Origin: Actinomycetes bacterium
GTDB lineage: Bacteria; Actinomycetota; Coriobacteriia; Coriobacteriales; Eggerthellaceae
Direction of reading: 5' to 3'
NCBI GenBank assembly: GCA_023460315.1
Contig: JAEWQO010000092.1
Coordinates: forward strand, 1-40,568
Length of the DNA stretch: 40,568 nucleotides
Below, piece after piece: positions 23,335-30,654 of the stretch. The first letter of the stretch is position 1. Every line of letters begins with the position of its first letter. Both the position numbers and the translations under genes were made by a program. The notes below the pieces were generated by a model. That model was not told the DNA's origin. It was given only the letters and a program-made list of their open reading frames with translations, and ran no database searches.

Positions 23335-25752
23335 ATGGCGGAGGAGTCGTTTGTTTACACGGCGTGTCCGGGATGGGGAGATCACGAGTTTTGTGCGCTC
23401 AAGACCATCGTCAGGCAGGGAAAGATCGTGCGCACGGAGCGAGCATGCTACACCGGCGCAGAAGAGGGCGAAGGCTATATCTGCCAAAAGGGAGTGATGA
23501 GCGGTCGTCAGCCATACAACCCAAAGCGGCTGACGCATCCCCTCAAGCGCGTCGGTCGACGCGGCGAGGGAAAATGGCAAAAGATCACTTGGGACCAGGC
23601 GTTGGACGAAATCGCGGAAAAGATGATGGAGCTCAAGGATCACTACGGCCCCGAATCCTTCGCCATGTGGAACGTGGTGGCCAGCGTGCCCCCATCCCAA
23701 GGGCTGGGCTGCCTGCTCGCGTCACGCTTTCTTGGACTCTGGGGAGCGAGCGATCCCATTCAGGGATATGGTTTGGACAACGGTCCGTTCTACGCCGCAT
23801 ATTACGACATGGGCGACTTCTATAAATACATGACGACCGATCCTGTGAACTTTGACTCGTCAGACTATCTGATCGTCTGGGGTGCAAATCCGATCGAAAA
23901 CCAGCATCGCCTGACAAAGCACATCGTCGAAGCGAAAAGCCGCGGTGCTCAAATCGTCGACATCGGCTTGCTGTTTGACGCGACCGCAGGATATGCCGAT
24001 CGGTTCATTCCCGTCAGACCGGGCAGCGATCCGGCGCTTGCCCTCTGCATGGCCAACCTGATAGTCGAGCGGGAAGAATATGACAAGGCCTTTCTTTTGG
24101 AACACACCGTCGCGCCGTTCCTCGTCCGCGAAGACACCGGAATGTTCGCCCGAGACGCGCAGGGCAGCTATCTCGTATGGGATGAGGAGGCCCAGGCTCC
24201 GGTGCCGGTGATTCCCGGCATCAAGGGAATCGCTTGCGAACATCCTGAACTGGAAGGCTCTCATCACATCGACGGGACAGCCTGCCAATCCGCGTTTTCA
24301 TTGCTGCGCCGCCATTTGGCAGCCTATACGCCCGAGCAGCAAGAAACCATCACCGGCGTGCCCGCAGCAGATGCGATCAGGCTTGCCGACGAATATGTCG
24401 CAGCCAATTCCGCCTACATCCTGGGAGCTCTTGGCTTGCGATATCAAAACCAAGGAGAGAGCTATCGCGCGTTCTACCTGCTGGGCATGCTGACCGGGAA
24501 TCTCGGCAGGCCGGGTGCGGGCGTGACGTCTGAGATGTTGCCGTCCGGTTGGCCCCTCATCTTCAATGATTCCCCGATAACCATGCCACTGGGCCGAGAG
24601 GGATACCGCGGCAAGTCCATTCGTCAATGTGATTTCTATGAGCAGGTGGAAAGCGGAGATCCCTATCCCATCAAGGCGCTCTGGGTAGTGGCGGGCAACC
24701 CGGTGCACAACTGCCCAAATCGCGGCCGCTGGATCGATGAGGTGTTCCCCCGGCTCGACCTGATCGTCGATGTTGACATCTGGATGACGGACACCGGCGA
24801 GTATGCTGATTACGTCCTGCCCGACTGCATGCCCTTCGAGCGTGAAGAGCTGATCGCGAGCGCTTCCTATAACCACATCGTCCTGCAGGAACCCGCCATC
24901 GAGCCCGTCGGTGAAGCCAAGGACCCAACGTTTTTGTACAGCGAGCTCGCGAAGCGTGTGGGGCTCGGCGAGTACTTTGACAAAACAGCCGATGAATGGA
25001 TCGATATCAGGCTCCATTCGGACTGGCCCCTCATTGCCAACATTCAGCCTCCTCTCGACCTCGAGCGGCTGAAGGCGGAGAAAATGGTCCGTGCAGCCAC
25101 TCCCCCGATCGCATGGGATCCGTTCTTTGGCATGGAATTCAGCACTCCCTCAGCAAGACTTGAGTTCTACAGCGAACGCCTGGTGTCCGTCGGAGCAGCG
25201 ATGGCAAGCTACCGAGAGCCGCTTGAAGTTCCCACGGCCCTCTCGCTGTCGACAGAGACGAACCCGGAGCATCCCTATCAGTTCTTCAGCGGGCGGCAGC
25301 GCTTTTTCATGCAATCCATGTTCACCGACGACCCCGTCATGGCCGAGCTGTCGGGAGGCAAGCCGACATCACGCATAAACCCCGTCGACGCAAAACGGGA
25401 AAACATATTCGACGGCGACCACGTGGAACTGTACAACCAACGCGGTCATGTAACCTGCACGATGCGATTGGACCAGGCCATTCCTCCTGGAACCCTGCAA
25501 GTGTGGTTCGGATGGCGGCGCGAGGCCTTCGAAGACGGGATGTATTCCGAGCTCATCGTTCCGCTCGGCGGACGAGAGACCATCGACGAACGAGCTGACC
25601 GGTGGTGGGATGACGTCGAGGCCCAGGGCGGCGTTCAACCCGGCTTTGGCACAGGCGGCATCGCCGGCATGGCGGGAGCATGGGACACCATTTGGGATTG
25701 CGCATGCAACGTGCGCAAAATCCCTGGAGAGGAAGGGGGCCATCGTGGCTGA
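23335..25752 (+). CDS. Molybdopterin-dependent oxidoreductase, DMSO reductase family (molybdoenzyme 1)
   Basis: Catalytic subunit of 805 aa binding a Mo/W bis-pterin cofactor. Family landmarks: KRLTHPLKRVGRRGEGKWQKITWDQALDEI (split here as residues ~63-92), IVWGANPIENQ, MLTGNLGRPGAG, WVVAGNPVHN, and a C-terminal pterin-binding domain. There is no Tat signal, so it is cytoplasmic. The N-terminal cluster motif is odd: C11, C20, C38 and C50, without the usual CxxCxxxC core. Where relatives carry the metal-binding Cys, Ser or Sec, it reads GYGLDNG, so D148 may be the ligand. The downstream Fe-S gene overlaps by 8 bp and is its partner. Substrate unknown; relatives include pyrogallol transhydroxylase-type and other aromatic-modifying enzymes. 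Confidence 0.88.
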   Translation: MAEESFVYTACPGWGDHEFCALKTIVRQGKIVRTERACYTGAEEGEGYICQKGVMSGRQPYNPKRLTHPLKRVGRRGEGKWQKITWDQALDEIAEKMMELKDHYGPESFAMWNVVASVPPSQGLGCLLASRFLGLWGASDPIQGYGLDNGPFYAAYYDMGDFYKYMTTDPVNFDSSDYLIVWGANPIENQHRLTKHIVEAKSRGAQIVDIGLLFDATAGYADRFIPVRPGSDPALALCMANLIVEREEYDKAFLLEHTVAPFLVREDTGMFARDAQGSYLVWDEEAQAPVPVIPGIKGIACEHPELEGSHHIDGTACQSAFSLLRRHLAAYTPEQQETITGVPAADAIRLADEYVAANSAYILGALGLRYQNQGESYRAFYLLGMLTGNLGRPGAGVTSEMLPSGWPLIFNDSPITMPLGREGYRGKSIRQCDFYEQVESGDPYPIKALWVVAGNPVHNCPNRGRWIDEVFPRLDLIVDVDIWMTDTGEYADYVLPDCMPFEREELIASASYNHIVLQEPAIEPVGEAKDPTFLYSELAKRVGLGEYFDKTADEWIDIRLHSDWPLIANIQPPLDLERLKAEKMVRAATPPIAWDPFFGMEFSTPSARLEFYSERLVSVGAAMASYREPLEVPTALSLSTETNPEHPYQFFSGRQRFFMQSMFTDDPVMAELSGGKPTSRINPVDAKRENIFDGDHVELYNQRGHVTCTMRLDQAIPPGTLQVWFGWRREAFEDGMYSELIVPLGGRETIDERADRWWDDVEAQGGVQPGFGTGGIAGMAGAWDTIWDCACNVRKIPGEEGGHRG

Positions 25753-26140
25753 ATCAAAGATACTGGTCAATCTGGAACGCTGCACAGGCTGCTGGACATG
25801 CTCGCTCGCCTGCAAAGTGGGAAACGGTTTGGACGACAGGGACTTTTGGCTGACAGTTCGCACCTTGGGCAGCGGCGAGGGAATAGACCGGCCAGAAGGG
25901 ACCTGGCCAAACTTGCATATGTCCTGGATGCCCCTCTGGTCTCAGATGTGCATCAAGTGTCCCGGCCGCATAAAGGACGGGCTTCAGCCTTACTGCGTGC
26001 ACAGTTGTCCGAACAAGGCGCTGGCATTTGGAGATGAAGCCGACGACGAGACAGAACGCCTCCGCATGGAGGGTTTTCGGATATTCGAGCTGCCCGCATG
26101 GGAGAATTCAAAGGAGGACATCGTCTACGCGCACCGATGA
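25745..26140 (+). CDS. 4Fe-4S electron-transfer subunit of molybdoenzyme 1
   Basis: A 131-aa protein with eight cysteines arranged for two [4Fe-4S] clusters: C13, C16, C19 and C23 in ERCTGCWTCSLAC, and C69, C72, C84 and C88 in MCIKC...YCVHSCP. It is a shortened version of the DMSO-reductase beta-subunit, which usually has four clusters. GTG at 25745 overlaps the end of the molybdoenzyme gene by 8 bp, and a purine-rich ribosome-binding site precedes it. No membrane anchor gene follows, so electrons probably come from a soluble donor. Confidence 0.85.
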   Translation: MAESKILVNLERCTGCWTCSLACKVGNGLDDRDFWLTVRTLGSGEGIDRPEGTWPNLHMSWMPLWSQMCIKCPGRIKDGLQPYCVHSCPNKALAFGDEADDETERLRMEGFRIFELPAWENSKEDIVYAHR

Positions 26141-26180
26141 CGGCGGAACGTTGCCACATGATACGGAATGAACACCCCTC

Positions 26181-26271
26181 TCAACTTTCCTCAACCGAAA
26201 AGTTCATCCGGAGTGGACCATGCGTCAAGGAACCACCCATTCTATGATGGCATTATCCGCAAAGCATGGGG
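26181..26271 (+). promoter_or_regulatory. Promoter module copy A, upstream of membrane LuxR gene
   Basis: The first of two near-copies. Positions 26190-26224 are identical to 27355-27389 (35 bp). The block begins AACTTTCC-TCAACC-GAAAAGTT, a dyad with one mismatch. TTCTATGATG (26240-26249) gives a TATGAT -10 candidate with no good -35, typical of an activator-dependent promoter. The ATTATCCGCAAAGC segment after it is also shared with copy B in near-identical form. The rest of the 251-bp spacer (26141-26391) shows nothing else. Confidence 0.7.
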
Positions 26272-26391
26272 CCAGACGGCACACGCGGCGCTCCGCAGGC
26301 GGTCGAGACACCGCACCCGACAGTGACGAACTTGAATTCATGCCACCATCGGGTGCGGAATGAATTCAAGGAGAAGCGGCGAAAGGACACG

Positions 26392-27072
26392 ATGCTCCGA
26401 GCTGTGAAGACATGGCTGACTGGGACTGGCGCGGTGCGCCACCGTCCCACGCGTGAGGGCGGAGGCGTGCTGTCTCTGCCCTCATTCCTGTTCGGGGCGG
26501 CATCGGCCTCTGGTATTTGCTGGCTCGCTCAAGCAGGGGGATCTCCCTCGCCCGCCGTCGTCGTCCTGCTTCTCATAACCATGCTGAACACGGGATGGCT
26601 AACCGTAAGGCTGGTGGCTCCCGCAATTCTGAAGTCGTCCCGCCAGGACGGCGGCGAGGGCGTCTCCCCGACGGAAGAAGGCCGCACCGCCTCACCACGC
26701 CAATCGGCGTCCTGCCCGTCATGGAGCCCATCGGACAGGCTCCATGACGGATGCAGGGAGCTCGCGGGCATGGCGGGCCTGTCCCCGCGCGAGCGCGAGG
26801 TGCTCGAGCTGCTCGCTCGCGGGAGAAATACGAGGTACATCCAGGATGCCCTCGTAATATCGGGTTCCACCGTGAAGAGCCACACCTATCGCATCTACCG
26901 GAAGCTCGGCGTACACAACAGACAGGACCTCATCAATGAGGTAGAGACTGCTCAAGTCGGAAACGGCCGTATCGAGGCCGAGACGGACGGGAGTAAGGTG
27001 TTCGCCTTCCGCACCGATGGACGAGGAAAGCGGGACGGAACCGCACGGACGCGCCAGTGCACTCACCGGTGA
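26392..27072 (+). CDS. Membrane-anchored LuxR-family regulator (short form)
   Basis: A 226-aa regulator. Two hydrophobic segments lie at residues ~29-48 (LPSFLFGAASASGICWLAQA) and ~54-75 (VVVLLLITMLNTGWLTVRLV). A Pro/Ser-rich linker follows, then a LuxR HTH at ~130-195 (LSPREREVLELLARGRNTRY, then STVKSHTYRIYRKLGV). Related regulators of Eggerthellaceae redox genes often have about 12 membrane helices before the HTH; here only two remain, perhaps as a minimal sensor or a trimmed gene. ATG 26392 follows AAAGGA. It lies between the two molybdoenzyme operons, and its promoter is nearly the same as that of molybdoenzyme 2, so it probably activates both itself and that gene. Confidence 0.8.
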   Translation: MLRAVKTWLTGTGAVRHRPTREGGGVLSLPSFLFGAASASGICWLAQAGGSPSPAVVVLLLITMLNTGWLTVRLVAPAILKSSRQDGGEGVSPTEEGRTASPRQSASCPSWSPSDRLHDGCRELAGMAGLSPREREVLELLARGRNTRYIQDALVISGSTVKSHTYRIYRKLGVHNRQDLINEVETAQVGNGRIEAETDGSKVFAFRTDGRGKRDGTARTRQCTHR

Positions 27073-27345
27073 GTCGGCAGCCACACGCAACCCGACTTTC
27101 GCCAAAAGCGTCGAATATCCCTCTCTCGCAACTCGGAAACCTTCATTCTCCAACCTTCCCGTCTCCCCATGTACACGCCACGTTGTACGGTTCGGCGAAA
27201 CGATGACGTCCGTCCCCCATGAACACATCTCTGGCTAAACGCTGCCCGGCCCGGCAAGCCGCCAGACGAACCCTTCCAGCAACAACACGGCACCTCTCAC
27301 CGTTCGGCCCCTGAACGATAAACATGCCCTCCCTTCAACCCCTTC
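27073..27345. other. Spacer after LuxR gene
   Basis: No credible gene or clear terminator was found here. A weak GTACA / TGTAC pair near 27170-27187 is the only structure noted. Confidence 0.4.
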
Positions 27346-27440
27346 TCAACTTTTCTCAACCGAAAAGTTCATCCGGAGTGGACCATGCGCCCCGAAGCCG
27401 CTCACTTCTATGATGACGCTATCCACAAAGCGCAAGGGCT
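27346..27440 (+). promoter_or_regulatory. Promoter module copy B, upstream of molybdoenzyme 2
   Basis: It matches copy A over 44 bp with one difference (27346-27389 against 26181-26224). It contains the perfect dyad AACTTTTC-N6-GAAAAGTT (27349-27370). TTCTATGATG (27406-27415) repeats the -10 candidate, at one base greater distance, and CTATCCACAAAGC follows. Confidence 0.72.
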
Positions 27441-27488
27441 AACGACGAGAGCCGGCGCTTCGGACGGGAGAAACGAAAGGAGAGGGCT

Positions 27489-30158
27489 ATGACAGGGAAA
27501 TCCATGAAAGGTGTCCCGAACAACTATGTTGACGAGGATGGAATCCGATGGCGCCGCACACGCTGTTTCATGTGCCACATGAACTGCGGCATCCTAGTAG
27601 GGGTCGATACGCAGACCGACCGCGTAGTGGAGCTGCGTGCGAATGACGATGAGGGATCCGTCGTCTGCAATCGACTGGGAGAACGGGGGGAACGCGCCAT
27701 AAAGTTCCATTACCATCCCAAACGCATCAACCATCCGCTCAAACGCGCGGGGGAACGGGGTGAGGATAAATGGGAGCAAATATCCTATGATCAGGCGCTC
27801 GATGAAATCGCCCAGAAGCTGGCGGAACTCAAGGAAACGTATGGAGCAGAAACCCTCGTGTCATCGGAGGGCACCTATCGCTCCGACCATCTATGGTCGC
27901 GCACGCGCTTCTTCAACCTGTTTGGCAACCCTGGCAATGTCATTGATCCCGGCACGGTCTGCTGGTGCTGGAACTATTCACTCAACATGGCCATGGTCGG
28001 CTGGCCCATTGAGGCCATCATGCCCGTAACACCTCAGTATTCGGGGACCATCGTCAACTGGGGCAAGCGCTATTCCGAAGCCTATGCCCCCGAAGCGCCG
28101 TTGTGGCGCACCATACAGAGCCGCACCGACATCAACCTCGAGACACCGGCTCAGATGATCACCGTCGATCCCGTATGCGTCGATGGAGCGCCGCAGTCCG
28201 ACGTATGGCTAAACCCCTACCCCGGAACTGACTGCATCATCGCGCTTTCATGGATTAACTACCTTGTGGAGAGCAAGCTCTACCATGAGGAATTCCTGAA
28301 AAACTGGTCGAACGCCGTGTTCCTCGTCCACGGAGAAGACAACATGCTCGTCCGCGGCGACGACCTCGCGCCCGACGGCAAGCACACCGACTTCGTCGCC
28401 TGGGACCAAGCCGCAAACGCCCCAATCGTCTGGAATTCCGACCAGAATTGCTACTACACGATTGATGAGGAAACCGTGGATGCGGCGCTTTCCCGTTCCT
28501 GCACCGTGACGTTCTCCAATGGCGCCGCGGTGTCCTGCCGCACCGCATGGGATGCTCTCGTCGAACGGGTTGCCGAGTACACACCCGAGCGCGCGTCGAA
28601 GGTGTCTGGCGTGCCCGTGCGCAAAATCAAGGAAGCCGCCCGGCTTTACGCCTCAAACGGCCCGGCCTTTATCGGATGGGGACTCGGCGGCGGCGATCAG
28701 CACGGCCGCAACGCCTCGAATTTCGGCATCGCCAAGACCATCCTGCGCATCATGACCGGCAATATCGACAACCCAGGAGGAGAATATATTGGACAGCCTG
28801 CCGATCCCGATGCCGCCGGAAAAAAGAAGCTCTTCCCTATGCGCGATGCCGAGCTCGAGCTGTCCGACACGCTCACCGACGAGGTGCGTGCGAAGTATAT
28901 CGGCAACGACCGCTTCCGCATGATGGCATGGCCCGGGTTTCAAGCTATCGACAGGAACTATCGGAAGATGTTCGAGCTGCCACGCCCGATGCTCCATCAG
29001 ATGCTCTGCTCTCCGACGCTTGTGTGGAACGCCATCCTCGACGAGGACCCCTACCCCATCAAAGCCATGATCTGTTGGAGCTCAAATCCCTTGGCATGGG
29101 CACCCAACACCAAGCGTGTCTACAAGGCGCTCAAGGCGCTCGAACTCCTCGTCGTGGTGGAGTATTGGAAGACACCGACCGCCGCGTTGGCTGACTATGT
29201 CATGCCAGCCTGCGACTGGATGGAGCGCCCCTGCTGCACCACCGCCGAAGACTCCAACGACTTCATCACGGTGGGAGACCGTGGCTGTACCCCGCTCTAC
29301 GAGCGCCGGATGGACTTCGACTTTTTCCGTGGCCTGGGCATTCGACTCGGACAGAAAGACTCCTGGCCTTGGGAAACCTACGAAGATCTTATCAAATACC
29401 GCATTGAGCGCGTTCCCGACCTCGACTACGACAAGGCCGTGAACATGGGTAACTACTTCCCCTATGGCACGGATTTCTACAAGTACGGCAAGCGCCTTGA
29501 GAACGGACAGGTGCGCGGATTCGCCACCAACTCGCGCAAAGCCGAAGTGTTTCCCTCCGTCTTCCAAGACCTGGGTTACGATCCTCTGCCGAAATACACG
29601 GAACCGGAGACACCGCTCAGCGAACCGGAACTGGCCAAGGAATATCCTCTGCGCCTGACTACCTCCGGCCGCATCAGCCCACTCTACCACTCCGAGATGC
29701 GAACGCCTGGACACGGAACGCGGTCGGTCATGCCCTACCCCATGACCTGGCTTCACATCAACGACGCGCGCAAGCTCCACATCCGAGAGGGAGACTGGAT
29801 ATGGATTGAGACGCGCATGGGCCGCATCCGTCAGAAGGCGCATGTGGGTTGGGATATTCCCGAAGGGGTCGTGCAAGTGCCGCCAAGCTGGTGGTACCCT
29901 GAACTCCCAGCCGAGGAACCCTGGTCGCAGGGCGTGTTCGAAGCGGCCGCCAACGTGCTTGTCGATGATGCGGTCGAAAAGCTTGACCCGATGACAGCCA
30001 CCTGGAATTGCCGCGGCCTGCTCTGCAAGGTATACCCGTGCATCGACCCGGCCGACCGCTCCGACGAGAACGTCTCACTCGACGCGTATGATCAAGATCG
30101 AGATACATTCTGGGACAGCGAATATCGTGAACTGGGATATTGGCAACTGACTAAGTGA
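27489..30158 (+). CDS. Molybdopterin-dependent oxidoreductase resembling acetylene hydratase / catechol dehydroxylases (molybdoenzyme 2)
   Basis: Catalytic subunit, 889 aa, no Tat signal, so cytoplasmic. The N-terminal [4Fe-4S] motif is regular: C26-x2-C29-x3-C33-x26-C60, reading CFMCHMNCG. Then come HPLKRAGERGEDKWEQISYD, and TVCWCWN (C158, C160), which aligns with the metal-ligand Cys of acetylene hydratase. IVNWGKRYSEA, MTGNIDNPGGEY, CWSSNPLAWAPN and a C-terminal pterin-binding domain follow. AAAGGAGAG precedes the ATG. A 2[4Fe-4S] ferredoxin gene follows 31 bp after, as in reported reductive catechol dehydroxylase loci of gut Eggerthellaceae. The enzyme may reduce or hydrate an aromatic or similar compound; the substrate is inference and untested. 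Confidence 0.87.
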   Translation: MTGKSMKGVPNNYVDEDGIRWRRTRCFMCHMNCGILVGVDTQTDRVVELRANDDEGSVVCNRLGERGERAIKFHYHPKRINHPLKRAGERGEDKWEQISYDQALDEIAQKLAELKETYGAETLVSSEGTYRSDHLWSRTRFFNLFGNPGNVIDPGTVCWCWNYSLNMAMVGWPIEAIMPVTPQYSGTIVNWGKRYSEAYAPEAPLWRTIQSRTDINLETPAQMITVDPVCVDGAPQSDVWLNPYPGTDCIIALSWINYLVESKLYHEEFLKNWSNAVFLVHGEDNMLVRGDDLAPDGKHTDFVAWDQAANAPIVWNSDQNCYYTIDEETVDAALSRSCTVTFSNGAAVSCRTAWDALVERVAEYTPERASKVSGVPVRKIKEAARLYASNGPAFIGWGLGGGDQHGRNASNFGIAKTILRIMTGNIDNPGGEYIGQPADPDAAGKKKLFPMRDAELELSDTLTDEVRAKYIGNDRFRMMAWPGFQAIDRNYRKMFELPRPMLHQMLCSPTLVWNAILDEDPYPIKAMICWSSNPLAWAPNTKRVYKALKALELLVVVEYWKTPTAALADYVMPACDWMERPCCTTAEDSNDFITVGDRGCTPLYERRMDFDFFRGLGIRLGQKDSWPWETYEDLIKYRIERVPDLDYDKAVNMGNYFPYGTDFYKYGKRLENGQVRGFATNSRKAEVFPSVFQDLGYDPLPKYTEPETPLSEPELAKEYPLRLTTSGRISPLYHSEMRTPGHGTRSVMPYPMTWLHINDARKLHIREGDWIWIETRMGRIRQKAHVGWDIPEGVVQVPPSWWYPELPAEEPWSQGVFEAAANVLVDDAVEKLDPMTATWNCRGLLCKVYPCIDPADRSDENVSLDAYDQDRDTFWDSEYRELGYWQLTK

Positions 30159-30189
30159 CTGTCTCGAAAGAAGCAGAAGAGGGACTCCC

Positions 30190-30423
30190 ATGTACGGACC
30201 GCCGGCAGGGTTCTATCGAAACAAACCACACGTGAGCATCGACGCTCAATTCTGTGTCGGGTGCATGGAATGCCTGCACGCATGTCCATCATCCGGGACG
30301 CTCGCCGCCATGCGCAAAGGACAGGCCCGCGCCATCGTCACGGACACAGAGCTTTGTATTGGGTGTGCACGCTGCGTGTTGATCTGCCCGACCCATGCAA
30401 TAAACATGTATCTCGTTCGATGA
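30190..30423 (+). CDS. 2[4Fe-4S] ferredoxin, electron carrier for molybdoenzyme 2
   Basis: A 77-aa protein with two bacterial ferredoxin motifs, C22-x2-C25-x2-C28-x3-C32-P and C56-x2-C59-x2-C62-x3-C66-P. It probably passes electrons to or from the molybdoenzyme encoded just upstream. No membrane subunit follows, so the pair looks soluble. Hairpin-forming DNA begins at its stop codon. Confidence 0.88.
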   Translation: MYGPPAGFYRNKPHVSIDAQFCVGCMECLHACPSSGTLAAMRKGQARAIVTDTELCIGCARCVLICPTHAINMYLVR

Positions 30424-30654
30424 GGCCTCATGCGGTGGACGGATAAATGGAACCGGCTGCCGCATGAGTCCCGGAACGTCCGAGTTGACATCGCATTGAA
30501 AGCAGCTCGGACGTGCCGGGGGCAGAAGGGAAATGAGTCAGGCCAACGACCCTGCCCTCCATGCGCTTGTGCTACCATGGCGCATGAGGGTGCCGTCGAA
30601 CTGTCATGCACCAGATGTCCGGCTCGACGGAGGGGGACGGCCGAGGAGGATCCG
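30424..30654. terminator. Spacer with two successive 9-bp inverted repeats
   Basis: CTCATGCGG / CCGCATGAG (30427-30435 and 30460-30468) starts right after the ferredoxin stop. ACGTCCGAG / CTCGGACGT (30476-30484 and 30506-30514) follows and encloses a TTGACA hexamer. The first may end the molybdoenzyme transcript and the second may be an operator; neither has a T-tract. Confidence 0.45.

Noticed and set aside
23335..23440. Tat signal on the molybdoenzymes
   Set aside because: Neither protein has a twin-arginine plus hydrophobic stretch before the Fe-S motif; both look cytoplasmic.
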